A model generated the notes under the pieces. It ran no database searches. It saw only the letters and a list, made by a program, of their open reading frames with translations, and was not told the origin of the DNA. Shown in pieces: positions 8,363 to 19,024 of a DNA stretch of 50,022 bases (position 1 is its first letter; each line of letters starts with the position of its first letter). Source of the DNA: Cohnella lubricantis (lineage in GTDB: Bacteria; Bacillota; Bacilli; Paenibacillales; Paenibacillaceae). Location of the stretch: the NCBI RefSeq assembly GCF_014212015.1, contig NZ_JACJVN010000062.1, positions 1-50,022 on the forward strand. The letters run 5' to 3'. Made by a program: the position numbers and the translations under genes.

Positions 8363-9214
8363 TCAGTCCGTCCGGTCCCTGCGATATTCCCGCAAGGCCG
8401 TTACTTCCGCCTCCGTCAGCTCTCGCCATTCGCCTGGCGATATCGTCCCGTCCAGTCGCAGCGGTCCCATCGCAACTCGGCGCAGATAGACGACTTCTTT
8501 GCCGACGGCCTCGAACATGCGCTTCACCTGGTGGTACTTGCCCTCCATGATCGTCAGCTCGACCCAGCTGAGCGGCTTGCCCTCGCGCTGCGCCGCCGCG
8601 AGCTCCGCGCCGCGAAGCGCCGGCAGAAGAGCTGTGCGCTCCGACGCCTCTGCCATCTCGGCAGGTGCCATCGCATCTCCTGCGCGGACGACCGACAGCA
8701 CATCCAACTCGGCAGGCAGCGTCTCATAGCCGTCGTCCAGCGTCACGCCTTCTCGGAACCGCCGCTTGTCATCCTCGCCCGCTTCTCCGGCTACGATCGC
8801 ACGGTACGTCTTCGGCACGTGCTTCTTCGGGGACAGCAGCTCGTGCGCCAGCTTGCCGTCATTCGTCAGCAGCAGCAGTCCCTCGGTATCTTTGTCCAAC
8901 CGGCCCACCGGAAAAGGCGCGAACACGTTCATCTCCTCGTCCAACAGCTCCAGCACCGTTCGATCCCGATTGTCCTCCGTCGCGGAGACGTAGCCGGCCG
9001 GCTTGTTCAGCAAGACGTAGACAAACTCCCGATACACGATCCGTTCCCCGTTCAGCACAACCTCATCCTTCTCCGGATCGATCTGCATGCCCGGGTCCTT
9101 CGCCCTCACGCCGTTAACGGCAACCGCCCGTTCCTTAACCAGCGCCTTAATGCCGCTTCTCGTGCCGTAGCCGAGATTGCCGAGCATCTTGTCCAATCGA
9201 ATCGTCTTCTTCAT
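8363..9214 (-). CDS. rsuA: RsuA-family 16S rRNA pseudouridine synthase
   Basis: Converts a uridine of small-subunit rRNA to pseudouridine (U516 in the E. coli enzyme). An S4 RNA-binding domain occupies residues 1-60 (RLDKMLGNLGYGTRS), followed by the catalytic domain with the FPVGRLDKDTEGLLLLTNDG segment that holds the essential Asp, and the later GKYHQVKRMFEAVG motif. The central segment after about residue 185 is longer and more Ala/Glu-rich than usual. Length 283 residues. It starts 15 bases after the RsmF paralogue 2 stop and is last in a run with that gene, relQ and pyrD. Confidence 0.88.
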   Translation of the reverse strand: MKKTIRLDKMLGNLGYGTRSGIKALVKERAVAVNGVRAKDPGMQIDPEKDEVVLNGERIVYREFVYVLLNKPAGYVSATEDNRDRTVLELLDEEMNVFAPFPVGRLDKDTEGLLLLTNDGKLAHELLSPKKHVPKTYRAIVAGEAGEDDKRRFREGVTLDDGYETLPAELDVLSVVRAGDAMAPAEMAEASERTALLPALRGAELAAAQREGKPLSWVELTIMEGKYHQVKRMFEAVGKEVVYLRRVAMGPLRLDGTISPGEWRELTEAEVTALREYRRDRTD

Positions 9215-9229
9215 GCTTGCCTCGCTCTC

Positions 9230-10900
9230 CTACACCCAGCGCCAGCCGGGCAGCAGCTCATTCTTCAGCAGCGCGCCATCCCAACGTCCCCATCCCGCGG
9301 GACAATCATCGATACAAACGAGCGCCCAGCCTCGCCCGGACGCCGGATTCCCTTCCGCGTCCGTAATCCGCGACGGGTCGGGATGGAGCGACTCGCCCTT
9401 CATGTACTTCAGCGCCTCGTCCTCATCGCTGCTCAGCCGCAGCGATCGCGCGGCGTCGGTCATTCGCAGCCCCATCGCCAGCGCCTGCGACGGCTCGAAG
9501 CGGTGCTTCGACGCCGATCCGAGCAGCCAGCCGGGGCGTACCGGATGCAGCCGTTCGATCGGCGGCAGGCCGTCCGGCTGCAAGTACAGCATGTCGCCGC
9601 GCACGATCAGCCGTCCGCTCGGCCGCCAATCCGGCAGCATGTCCCGCGCGAACGCCATCAGCATCTCGCGCTTCTGCGCATCGGTCTGCCCCGCAGCCGG
9701 CCTCCCCTTGCCGCCGCTGTCTCTGCCGCGGCCGTGACCGCCTTGCGGCGCTCTGCCCGGTCGCGGCTTCTCCTTCGCCGCCGCGGGCGTGCGCATGCTC
9801 GCCGATACGCTCGCGCGCCGATCTGCCGGCCCGTCAACTGAAGCCAGCGGCGGGAACGACCAGTCGCGCCCTGCCGCTTCCGCCTCACGAGTCTCTGCCG
9901 CATCCTGCGCGCCCGACTTGTCGGCCACTGCCGCCCCCGCATCCGCAGCTCCGCCCTCGCGGACGAGCAGCGCGGCATAGTGCCCCTCGCCGCGGCTGCG
10001 GTGCGGCCATACGCGGACGGTGCCGGCCAGCGATGCCAGCCGCTCGCCTTCAAGCCCTGCCGTCCCCTCCGGCGTCAGCCAGTCGGGGCGGCCCGGGCCG
10101 AACCCCCACTCCGGCGGCGCTTCTACCTTCTCCACCGAGAAGTCCGGATGCTCCGCCAGGAACAAGGCGACACTCCCTTCATTCTCCTCCGGCGAGAACG
10201 TACACGTCGAATAGAGCAGCTTGCCGCCAGGCGCTACCAGCTTCGCCGCCTCGCGCAGAATGCCGCGCTGCATGGCCGCGTACCGCTGCACCGTATCCGG
10301 GTGCCGTTCCCACTCGCGCACCATCTCCTCGTCCTTGCGGAACATGCCTTCGCCTGAGCACGGCGCGTCCACCAGCACGCGGTCGAAGAACGCGCCGAAC
10401 GCTTCCGCCAGCCTCTCCGGCTCCTCGTTCATGACGATCGCATTCGCCGCTCCGGCGCGCTCGACATTCTTGGCTAACGCCTTCGTCCGCTCCGAAGCGT
10501 TGTCGTTCGTCACGAGAACGCCGCGGCCTGCCAGCTTGCCAGCAAGCTGCGTTGACTTGCCGCCCGGCGCCGCGCACAGATCAAGCACGCGGTGTCCCGG
10601 CAGAACGCCTAACAGCTCCGCGGGCAGCATCGCGCTCGGTTCCTGAATATAATAGAGCCCTAAGTAATAGTGAAGATGCTTGCCCGGGCGATCCTCCTCC
10701 GCCGTGTACAGGCCTCCAGCCGTCCAAGGAATCCGATCGCCCGCCGCGCCGAAGCGTTCTTCATACGCCGCTCGGCTTAGCTTCAAAGCGTTGATGCGAA
10801 GCCCGGACGTTCTCGGGCTCGCGTATGTCGCGAGGAACGCTTCCGCTTCCTCGCGCAGCAGCTCCCTCATGGAGTGCTCGAATTGTGCCGGCAGTCTCAT
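9230..10900 (-). CDS. RsmF/NOL1-Sun family rRNA m5C methyltransferase, paralogue 2
   Basis: Second member of the same family as the gene at 6357. Motifs in order: TSGLRINALK, YYIQEPSAM near 84, SAM-binding LDLCAAPGGKSTQ near 106, PCSGEGMFRKD with Cys181, and STCTF with Cys243. The RsmF-type C-terminal domains end in RGWALVCIDDCPAGW. Between catalytic and C-terminal parts (about 320-420) lies an Ala/Arg/Gly-rich linker, making it 556 residues, longer than paralogue 1. The start is not well supported: AAGAAGGT abuts the ATG, and the good GGAGG is 17 bases away. It sits 38 bases after relQ and 15 before rsuA, consistent with an operon. Confidence 0.87.
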   Translation of the reverse strand: MRLPAQFEHSMRELLREEAEAFLATYASPRTSGLRINALKLSRAAYEERFGAAGDRIPWTAGGLYTAEEDRPGKHLHYYLGLYYIQEPSAMLPAELLGVLPGHRVLDLCAAPGGKSTQLAGKLAGRGVLVTNDNASERTKALAKNVERAGAANAIVMNEEPERLAEAFGAFFDRVLVDAPCSGEGMFRKDEEMVREWERHPDTVQRYAAMQRGILREAAKLVAPGGKLLYSTCTFSPEENEGSVALFLAEHPDFSVEKVEAPPEWGFGPGRPDWLTPEGTAGLEGERLASLAGTVRVWPHRSRGEGHYAALLVREGGAADAGAAVADKSGAQDAAETREAEAAGRDWSFPPLASVDGPADRRASVSASMRTPAAAKEKPRPGRAPQGGHGRGRDSGGKGRPAAGQTDAQKREMLMAFARDMLPDWRPSGRLIVRGDMLYLQPDGLPPIERLHPVRPGWLLGSASKHRFEPSQALAMGLRMTDAARSLRLSSDEDEALKYMKGESLHPDPSRITDAEGNPASGRGWALVCIDDCPAGWGRWDGALLKNELLPGWRWV

Positions 10901-10938
10901 ACCTTCTTGATCGTCTACCTCCGTCTGTCCTGACTGCC

Positions 10939-11742
10939 TTAACTGTTCTGGTTCTTGCCTGCTCGTATGAGCGCTTCACGCAGCTCGATGGCCAGCTCAT
11001 TCAAGCCCCAGAGGTCTCCTTGCTCCCACAGCTCGTTGAACCGGAGCTGGAACTGCGCCGCCTCCCGAACGCGCCGGAAGAAGTATAGCCCCTGAATATC
11101 ATTCATCACCTTGCGGACGACGTTCGACTCGCCTTCGAAATCCTGCTGCGCGTCGACGATCTCCTGCCGGATGCTGGACATCTCGTTATCCAGCTTGAAA
11201 GCCGCCTCCGACGCCTCGAACAGCCGCTCGCGCACATGCTCGGGAAGCTTCTCTTTATACTTATAATTAAGCGAATGCTCGATCGTCGCCCAGAAATTCA
11301 TCGCCAGCGTCCGAATCTGAATCTCGGCCAGCACCGGCATCGAACCGATCGACGTCTGCACGGGATATTCCACAATAATGTGATAACTGCGGTAACCGCT
11401 TTGCTTGTAATTGGTAATATAGTCTTTCTCGTATACTACCTTCATATCCTGACGAATGCGGATCAGATCCGCTACCCGATGAATGTCGTCTACGAATTGG
11501 CACATAATGCGAATACCCGCGATATCCTCGATTCCCGTCTCAATCTGGTCCAGCGGCACGTTCAGACGCCTCGCCTTCTCCAGAATGCTCGAGATCCGCT
11601 TCACTCTCCCGGTCACGAATTCGATCGGAGCATACTCGTCACGGGACTTCATCTCGGAGCGCAGGCCCTTCAGCTTCACCTTCAGTTCCTCTACCGCCTG
11701 CTGATAAGGAAGCAAGAACCGATTCCAATCTCTACCGTCCAT
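10939..11742 (-). CDS. relQ: Small alarmone synthetase RelQ (YjbM type)
   Basis: Transfers pyrophosphate from ATP to GTP or GDP to make (p)ppGpp. It lacks a hydrolase or regulatory domain. The single RelA/SpoT synthetase domain shows PIEFVTGRVKRISSI, DIAGIRIMCQFVDDI, SGYRSYH and EIQIRTLAMNFWATIEHSLN, all close to B. subtilis YjbM. The ATG at 11742 is chosen since AAAGGAG lies eight bases before it; an upstream TTG at 11769 has no site. The product is 267 residues, about 55 longer than YjbM, the excess being a C-terminal helical extension. It lies 78 bases after pyrD on the same strand. Confidence 0.9.
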   Translation of the reverse strand: MDGRDWNRFLLPYQQAVEELKVKLKGLRSEMKSRDEYAPIEFVTGRVKRISSILEKARRLNVPLDQIETGIEDIAGIRIMCQFVDDIHRVADLIRIRQDMKVVYEKDYITNYKQSGYRSYHIIVEYPVQTSIGSMPVLAEIQIRTLAMNFWATIEHSLNYKYKEKLPEHVRERLFEASEAAFKLDNEMSSIRQEIVDAQQDFEGESNVVRKVMNDIQGLYFFRRVREAAQFQLRFNELWEQGDLWGLNELAIELREALIRAGKNQNS

Positions 11743-11820
11743 ACCGGAAACTCCTTTCTGCCTATCCAAAAGAAGTTCGACTGCGACTGCCGCAATCCTG
11801 CCCCATCCAGCTGCCGTTTG

Positions 11821-12942
11821 TTATCCTCGCTTATGGTCGGCGCCGACCGCTTCCGAGATATGGCGGAAGCCGTCCTTGCGCAGCAGCCCGGCAAGCCCTC
11901 TAACGATCTCGGCGAACACGCCGGGTCCCTTGTAGATCAACGCCGTATACACTTCGACGAGACTAGCCCCGGCTCGTATCTTGTCGTAAGCGTCCTGCGC
12001 GGTGAAGATGCCGCCCGATCCGATAATCGGCAGCTTGCCTTCCGTCAGCCGGTAGATGGATGCGATAATCTCCGTCGACCGCTTCGTCAGCGGGCGTCCG
12101 CTTAAGCCCCCTGTCTCCTTCGCGTTCGGATGCGATAACCCGTCGCGGCCGATCGTCGTGTTCGTCGCGATAATGCCCGACATGCCGCTCGAGACAATCG
12201 CTTCCGCCATATAGGAGAGCTGCTCCTCGTCGTTATCCGGCGCGATCTTCACGAGAACCGGCTTCGGCTGTCCGCCTTGACGCTTCGCCTGGATATTCAT
12301 CTCATCCTTCACCGCATCCAGCAAGCCGCGGAGCTCATCTCCGTGCTGCAGCTTCCGCAGATCCGGCGTATTGGGAGAGCTGATGTTCACGACGAAGAAG
12401 TCGCCGTGCGCATAGAGCCGCTTCATGCATTCGCGATAATCGTCCGCAGCGCGCTCGTTGGGCGTCGCTTTGTTCTTGCCGATGTTGACGGCAACCGGAA
12501 CGCGCCGGCGGCCAAGTCGTTCCAGGCGCTTCGCCATCGCGTCCGCTCCCTCGTTGTTGAAGCCCATCCGGTTGATGAGCGCTTCGTCCGGAGGCAGACG
12601 GAATAGGCGCGGCTGCTCGTTGCCGGGCTGGCCGAGCGGCGTTACCGTGCCGACCTCCATGAAGGAGAGGCCGATCCGCGAGAATCCGCCAATCGCCTTC
12701 GCGTTCTTATCTAATCCCGCCGCAAGTCCGACCGGGTGGCCGAAGTGAAGCCCGAACAGATCGACCGCAAGCTCCTTGGGCGCATGAACGCCCCATATGA
12801 CAGACATGAAGGAAGGAACGAGCGGAATCCGGGAGGCTTGGCCAAGGCCATCCACCACCAGATGATGAGCCGCTTCGGGGTCCATTTTGAAGAAGATAGG
12901 TTTGACGAGCTTATACATCCGACCGATAGACATCCTTTCCAT
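11821..12942 (-). CDS. pyrD: Dihydroorotate dehydrogenase, class 2 (quinone-dependent)
   Basis: Oxidises dihydroorotate to orotate in pyrimidine synthesis, with FMN and the quinone pool. Features: an amphipathic N-terminal helix region for membrane association (MYKLVKPIFFKMDPEAAH), GLDKNAKAI, EVGTVTPLGQPGN, INRMGFNN, NISSPNTPDLR with the catalytic Ser typical of class 2, and ATNTTIGRDGL and GSGGIF for FMN phosphate. The start at 12942 has GGAAGG nine bases upstream (373 residues); 12918 is an alternative, while 13074 would add an implausible leader. The gene stands apart from any pyr operon. The leader (12943-13100) has a GAGCAACCG direct repeat (12996-13004, 13040-13048) and a weak GCCCG/CGGGC hairpin, but no recognisable PyrR site. 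Confidence 0.92.
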   Translation of the reverse strand: MERMSIGRMYKLVKPIFFKMDPEAAHHLVVDGLGQASRIPLVPSFMSVIWGVHAPKELAVDLFGLHFGHPVGLAAGLDKNAKAIGGFSRIGLSFMEVGTVTPLGQPGNEQPRLFRLPPDEALINRMGFNNEGADAMAKRLERLGRRRVPVAVNIGKNKATPNERAADDYRECMKRLYAHGDFFVVNISSPNTPDLRKLQHGDELRGLLDAVKDEMNIQAKRQGGQPKPVLVKIAPDNDEEQLSYMAEAIVSSGMSGIIATNTTIGRDGLSHPNAKETGGLSGRPLTKRSTEIIASIYRLTEGKLPIIGSGGIFTAQDAYDKIRAGASLVEVYTALIYKGPGVFAEIVRGLAGLLRKDGFRHISEAVGADHKRG

Positions 12943-13100
12943 ATGAGAAAACCTTCCGCGTATCAGTTTAGCCTTTTCGAGCGCAAAAGAAAAGGGAGCA
13001 ACCGCCCGGTACAAGCGGACGGGCATCTGGCTTTTTGACGAGCAACCGTTTACAATATAGGTATATATCATCAATCACTTGTTAAGGAAGGTTGATTACC

Positions 13101-13247
13101 GTGAGTTCAGCCAAAAAGCAGCGTCCCGCACTCCCCCATTCCAAGCAGCAGAAAGATCAGGTCAACAAGAAGGCGCTCATCTGGATCGGTTCTATCTTCG
13201 CGGCGATCGTTGTTGTCGTCGGGGTTCTGCTCGGGCTGAACGTCTAA
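13101..13247 (+). CDS. Small single-pass membrane protein, 48 residues
   Basis: GTG start with AAGGAAGG nine bases upstream, stop TAA at 13245-13247. The product has a basic, hydrophilic N-terminus (SSAKKQRPALPHSKQQ) and one hydrophobic helix (about residues 28-46) rich in Ile/Val. No family recognised and no function can be assigned. It is divergent from pyrD and convergent with fer, with which it shares a terminator. Confidence 0.6.
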   Translation: MSSAKKQRPALPHSKQQKDQVNKKALIWIGSIFAAIVVVVGVLLGLNV

Positions 13248-13284
13248 CCTGCCTGCCTCTGGGACAACTCCAACATCCATATCA

Positions 13285-13324
13285 AAAAATCCCCTCTCGG
13301 CCATGGCCGGAAGGGGATTTGTTT
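13285..13324. terminator. Bidirectional terminator between the small membrane gene and fer
   Basis: Stem AAATCCCCT / AAGGGGATTT around a GGCCATGGCC core, with A residues on one side and T residues on the other, so it can serve both convergent genes. Confidence 0.8.
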
Positions 13325-13345
13325 AAGCGATTCGCTTCGCCGTGC

Positions 13346-13597
<252 letters not shown>

Positions 13598-13650
13598 TCA
13601 GTCGATCAACCCCGCGAAATGCATAAGAAAAAAGGGCTTTGCTATTGTCC

Positions 13651-13679
13651 AATATAATACAAAAACCTATGCAGATCAA
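13651..13679 (-). promoter_or_regulatory. Sigma-A promoter of fer
   Basis: On the minus strand TTGATC (13679-13674), a 17-base spacer and TATATT (13656-13651), about 70 bases before the fer start. Confidence 0.6.
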
Positions 13680-13694
13680 ACGAAAATACAGAAC

Positions 13695-13728
13695 ATAACG
13701 TTCTCTCCGCGAGCTTGCCGAACGTTAT
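13695..13728 (-). terminator. Stem-loop just after dinB, possible terminator
   Basis: A perfect 9-bp inverted repeat ATAACGTTC / GAACGTTAT with a 16-base loop lies six bases past the dinB stop. The T tract after it on the minus strand is weak, so termination is only likely. Confidence 0.4.
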
Positions 13729-13734
13729 ATTTGC

Positions 13735-15009
13735 CTATTCTTCCAAGGAATCCTTCTCGCGGAGAAAATCGGTTTGCAGCGAAGTCCCGCGGAGCTTCTT
13801 GTTGCGGATCAAAGCCGATGGATCGTCCGTCAGCATACCGGCGGTGAGCACCGCGCTCTCCCCGAACTTGTCCCTTAACTTATCCATGACTTGATTCAAT
13901 TGTTCCTTGCGCGGCGTCGCTTCATACTCGAACAAGTCGAGTTGGACAGGTGTCTCTGCTTTGGGAGACAGCCCCTGAAGCGTAATGCCGAGAAGCCGGA
14001 CGGGCATGCCGTTCTTCCAGTGGCGGTCCATCAGGCGGCACGCTTCACGGTACACGTCGTCCGCCGCGTCCGTCGGAATGTCGATTGTCTCCGACCGGGT
14101 GATAGTCTTCATATCCGGGTCGCGAATCGTAATTTGCACCGTGTGGCACATCATCCCTTGCCGCCGCAGCCTTCGCGTCGTTTGGTCGGCCAGATTGAGC
14201 AGCACCGCGCGATACTGCTCCCGTTCAGTCAGGTCCGCCGGCAGCGTCGTCGTATGCCCGATCGACTTGGCCGCTTCATGCTCGGGCTCGACGGGCGAGT
14301 CGTCGATTCCGTTCGCGGCCCGCTTCATCCAGTTGCCGTATACGCCGAAGCGATCGACCAGCCATTGCTCATCGGCTGCCGCAAGCTCCCCGATCGTCCG
14401 GATGTTCATCCGTGTCAGCTTCTCCGCGGTCTTCCGGCCGATGCCGACCAATGTCTGGCACGGCTTGTCCCACAGCAGCTTCGGCACCTCGCGCCGTCTC
14501 AGCACTGTGATGGCGTCGGGCTTGCGCATGTCCGACGCGATCTTGGCGAGAAGCTTGTTGGGAGCCACGCCGATCGAGCAAGGCAGCGACAGCTCCTCCT
14601 TGACCCGCTTCCGGATCAGCTCGGCGATCTCCAGCGGCTGTCCGAACTGGCCGCTGCCGGTAATGTCCGCGTAGCACTCGTCGATCGAGACCGCCTCGAC
14701 CAGCGGCGTATAGCTGCCGACGATGCGCAGGAACCCCTTGGAGTAGCGGCGGTAGACATCGAAGTCCGGCTGAATGACGATCAGCTCCGGGCATGCTTGC
14801 ATCGCCTGGCGCACGGTCATGCCAGTACGAACTCCGCGCGCCCTTGCCTCATAGGAACTCGTCACGACGACGCCCTTGCGCAGCTCCACGCTGCCGGCGA
14901 CGGCCGTCGCTTTGCCTTTATATTTGTCCGGCTCCTCTGCGGCATGCACCGAACAGTAGAAGGCGTTCATATCGATATGCAGAATAATGCGGCTTCCGTT
15001 GCCGTTCAC
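13735..15009 (-). CDS. dinB: DNA polymerase IV (Y family)
   Basis: Error-prone translesion polymerase. The catalytic acidic residues are in HIDMNAFYCSVH near the N-terminus and SIDECYAD near residue 105. GVAPNKLLAKIASDMRKPD and the helix-hairpin-helix VGIGRKTAEKL follow. The C-terminal part contains QLDLF, a beta-clamp binding motif. Length 424 residues. GTG start with GGGAGG about nine bases before it. No LexA-like box is visible upstream, so constitutive expression as for B. subtilis YqjH is more likely than SOS control. It diverges from cimA. Confidence 0.93.
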   Translation of the reverse strand: MNGNGSRIILHIDMNAFYCSVHAAEEPDKYKGKATAVAGSVELRKGVVVTSSYEARARGVRTGMTVRQAMQACPELIVIQPDFDVYRRYSKGFLRIVGSYTPLVEAVSIDECYADITGSGQFGQPLEIAELIRKRVKEELSLPCSIGVAPNKLLAKIASDMRKPDAITVLRRREVPKLLWDKPCQTLVGIGRKTAEKLTRMNIRTIGELAAADEQWLVDRFGVYGNWMKRAANGIDDSPVEPEHEAAKSIGHTTTLPADLTEREQYRAVLLNLADQTTRRLRRQGMMCHTVQITIRDPDMKTITRSETIDIPTDAADDVYREACRLMDRHWKNGMPVRLLGITLQGLSPKAETPVQLDLFEYEATPRKEQLNQVMDKLRDKFGESAVLTAGMLTDDPSALIRNKKLRGTSLQTDFLREKDSLEE

Positions 15010-15065
15010 AGCGGTTCACCTCCCGGCATCGGCGAAGAAATCTAATCGTATTATACAATCTCGCA

Positions 15066-15074
15066 TGTTATAAT
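15066..15074 (+). promoter_or_regulatory. Extended -10 promoter of cimA
   Basis: TGTTATAAT is a perfect extended -10 element 61 bases before the cimA start; no good -35 is seen. On the other strand TATAAT at 15055-15050 may serve dinB. Confidence 0.5.
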
Positions 15075-15134
15075 AGTAAGAATAATTGACGCTTTAACGC
15101 TTTAGGATATTCAAGGCAGGAGGCACGCTATCAC

Positions 15135-16757
<1,623 letters not shown>

Positions 16758-16844
16758 TCCATCCCCCCCTAAAGTGACGCGGTGCTCCGATGCTTTTTCC
16801 GATTACTTGTGGGGGCAGCCGCCGATTAACCATATCAATACAGC

Positions 16845-16877
16845 AATCGCCCGCGCAGTTCGCGCAGGCGATTTTTT
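16845..16877 (+). terminator. Terminator after cimA
   Basis: Stem AATCGCC-GCGC / GCGC-GGCGATT with one internal mismatch and a five-base loop, followed by a run of T. Confidence 0.85.
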
Positions 16878-16905
16878 GCTTTTCTATTTGCCATTATGGG
16901 AGAAA

Positions 16906-17472
16906 TTACAACACTTCCTTCAGCATCTTCTCCCAATCGGCGACGGACTGCGCGCCTTCGATGCGATGTCGGATGACTCCGTCGCGATCCACGATAATGT
17001 TGACCGGATAAGCATAGACCTTGTAATCCTTCTCCGTCTTCCCTTCCGTATCCATCAGAATCGGGAATCGCAAGCCCTTCTCCTTCACGAAGTCCTTCGC
17101 GCCGCGAACGGTATCGTGCGTCGTGACATTCACCGCATATAAGTCCACTTGGTCTTTGTATTTGTCATATACCTTCATCAAATCCGGCGCTTCAGCATCG
17201 CATGGCCCGCACCAGGAAGCCCAGAAATTGATAATGACCGGTTTGTCCCGCTTGCCGCCCACTTCGTAAGTGGTTTGTCCGTCCATCGAGCTTAGTTGAA
17301 TGGCCGGAGCCAACGCGCCTTCCTCCGGAGCGGTCTTCAGCTCTTGCTCCGCAGCGGACGTTGCCGCCGGATTCGCTTCGGCAAGCGGCTTCTCTTGCTT
17401 CATGCCATTCATGATCAGAATCACGACAATAATAAGGGCTACTGCGCCTAAAATGACAATATTGCGTTTCAT
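16906..17472 (-). CDS. TlpA/ResA-like membrane-anchored thiol-disulfide oxidoreductase
   Basis: Extracytoplasmic thioredoxin-fold protein that reduces or exchanges protein disulfides. One N-terminal membrane anchor (residues 4-22) is followed by a spacer. The thioredoxin domain has the active site WCGPC (Cys88, Cys91) and a cis-proline loop YAYPVNIIVD. Length 188 residues. ResA of cytochrome c maturation is the nearest named relative, but no resB/resC genes are adjacent, so the symbol is not assigned. Divergent from the MFS gene; a GAGGG precedes the ATG. Confidence 0.85.
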   Translation of the reverse strand: MKRNIVILGAVALIIVVILIMNGMKQEKPLAEANPAATSAAEQELKTAPEEGALAPAIQLSSMDGQTTYEVGGKRDKPVIINFWASWCGPCDAEAPDLMKVYDKYKDQVDLYAVNVTTHDTVRGAKDFVKEKGLRFPILMDTEGKTEKDYKVYAYPVNIIVDRDGVIRHRIEGAQSVADWEKMLKEVL

Positions 17473-17614
17473 TCCATTTCCCTCTTTCCTCTAGCGCTGC
17501 ACCATCCATCTTACCTCAAATGCCGAACGATTCCAACCGCAGCAGCGGAATGTCCCCTGTCTCCGATGGGTACATTACTTGTGTCACGCACCCATCCGTT
17601 TACAGGAGGAGACC

Positions 17615-18934
17615 ATGGCCACTTCATCTTCCAAAGACAAGCCGGAACGCAAGCTGCAGATCGTCTTCTCCAGCGATATTGCCTCAAGCTCCCGCTCTTC
17701 GCGAGGCCGGGAGGCAGCATCAGCTTCATCGAAAGCTCCGGCCAAAGGCAACGTATGGCAGATCATCGCCTTGGCTACTGTTCCACTCGTGCTTGTGCTC
17801 GGCAACTCGATGATCGTGCCCATTCTGCCCACTCTGAGCCGAGAGCTGAACATCTCTTCGTTCCAGAGCAGCTTGGTCATTACGTTATTCTCCGTTACAG
17901 CCGGATTAATCATTCCGGTCGCAGGTTACCTATCCGACCGCGCCAGCCGGAAAGCGGTACTCATTCCCGCTCTCATCATCTACGGAGGAGCCGGCGTGCT
18001 GTCAGGCTTCGCCGCAGTATGGCACTCCTATTGGCTGCTGCTCTGCTCCAGGGCCATTCAAGGCATTGGCGCCGCGGGCACGACAGCGATCGCGATGGCT
18101 CTTGTGGGGGATTTGTACAAGGATGCGGAGGAGAGCAAGGCTCTTGGCATTATTGAAGCCTCCAACGGCTCAGGCAAGGTCATCAGCCCGATTCTCGGCT
18201 CGCTTCTTGCGCTTATCGTGTGGTACGCCGCCTTCTTCGCATTCCCGATCTTCTGCGCCTTATCGCTGCTTGCCGTTATATTCCTGATCAAGGAACCGAA
18301 GCGCGAGAAGGGTCCGATCCAGTTGAAGGCTTATGTTCAGAAAATACGCGAGGTATTCGCCAAAGACGGAAGATGGCTCATCATCTCGTTCTGGGCGGGC
18401 GCTGCCGCCATGTTCACTTTGTTCGGCGTGCTCTTCTTCCTGTCCAACATTCTGGAAGACAAGCCTTATAATATCGAAGGGGTATGGAAAGGCATGATTC
18501 TGGCCATCCCCGTCTTCGGGATGGTAACGGTCGCTTATATTACCGGTGCCGTCATTAAGAAGAACGGCGTCCTCATCCGCTGGCTGTCCAATATTGGACT
18601 TGCGTTGATGGCAGCCTCGTTATGCGCCGCGATCTGGCTTAATCACAGCCTATATGTCTTTATCGGTCTGCTGACCGTCAGCAGTATCGGGACAGGGATG
18701 CTCCTGCCCTGCCTGACGACAATGATTACGGGAGTGGTTGACAAGGCGCAGCGCGGCATGATCACGTCGCTGTACAGCAGCCTGCGGTTTCTGGGTGTCG
18801 CGTTTGGTCCTCCCCTGTTCGGCTGGCTAATGGAGATCTCGCATCGAACCGTATTTATCACGGTGTCGTCGCTATCTTTTGTCACCTTCCTGCTCGTACT
18901 GTTCTTCGTGAAGCCTGCCAAACAGGTCAAATAG
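17615..18934 (+). CDS. MFS drug-type efflux permease
   Basis: Twelve-helix major facilitator, probably a proton-driven exporter. The cytoplasmic loop motif GYLSDRASRK follows helix 2, and helix 1 carries GNSMIVPILPTLSREL, as in the Bmr/Tet-like 12-TM group. An N-terminal Ser/Lys-rich tail of about 40 residues precedes helix 1. ATG at 17615 is chosen since AGGAGG lies just before it; the frame is open to a TTG at 17579 without a site. 439 residues. The substrate is unknown. Confidence 0.85.
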   Translation: MATSSSKDKPERKLQIVFSSDIASSSRSSRGREAASASSKAPAKGNVWQIIALATVPLVLVLGNSMIVPILPTLSRELNISSFQSSLVITLFSVTAGLIIPVAGYLSDRASRKAVLIPALIIYGGAGVLSGFAAVWHSYWLLLCSRAIQGIGAAGTTAIAMALVGDLYKDAEESKALGIIEASNGSGKVISPILGSLLALIVWYAAFFAFPIFCALSLLAVIFLIKEPKREKGPIQLKAYVQKIREVFAKDGRWLIISFWAGAAAMFTLFGVLFFLSNILEDKPYNIEGVWKGMILAIPVFGMVTVAYITGAVIKKNGVLIRWLSNIGLALMAASLCAAIWLNHSLYVFIGLLTVSSIGTGMLLPCLTTMITGVVDKAQRGMITSLYSSLRFLGVAFGPPLFGWLMEISHRTVFITVSSLSFVTFLLVLFFVKPAKQVK

Positions 18935-19024
18935 GTCAAATAAATCATCCTCAGGTTGCCCAAAAGGACTTCGCCCCTCATACTGTTCTTATTAGTTTAG
19001 AGTGAGAACACCGGAGGGGTTTCC

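Noticed and set aside
12943..13100. PyrR attenuator or riboswitch in the pyrD leader
   Set aside because: Only a 5-bp GCCCG/CGGGC hairpin and a 9-bp direct repeat are seen. No PyrR-binding consensus or known aptamer core is recognisable.
13735..15134. SOS control of dinB
   Set aside because: The dinB-cimA intergenic region has no GAAC-N4-GTTC-like palindrome, so I do not claim a LexA site there.
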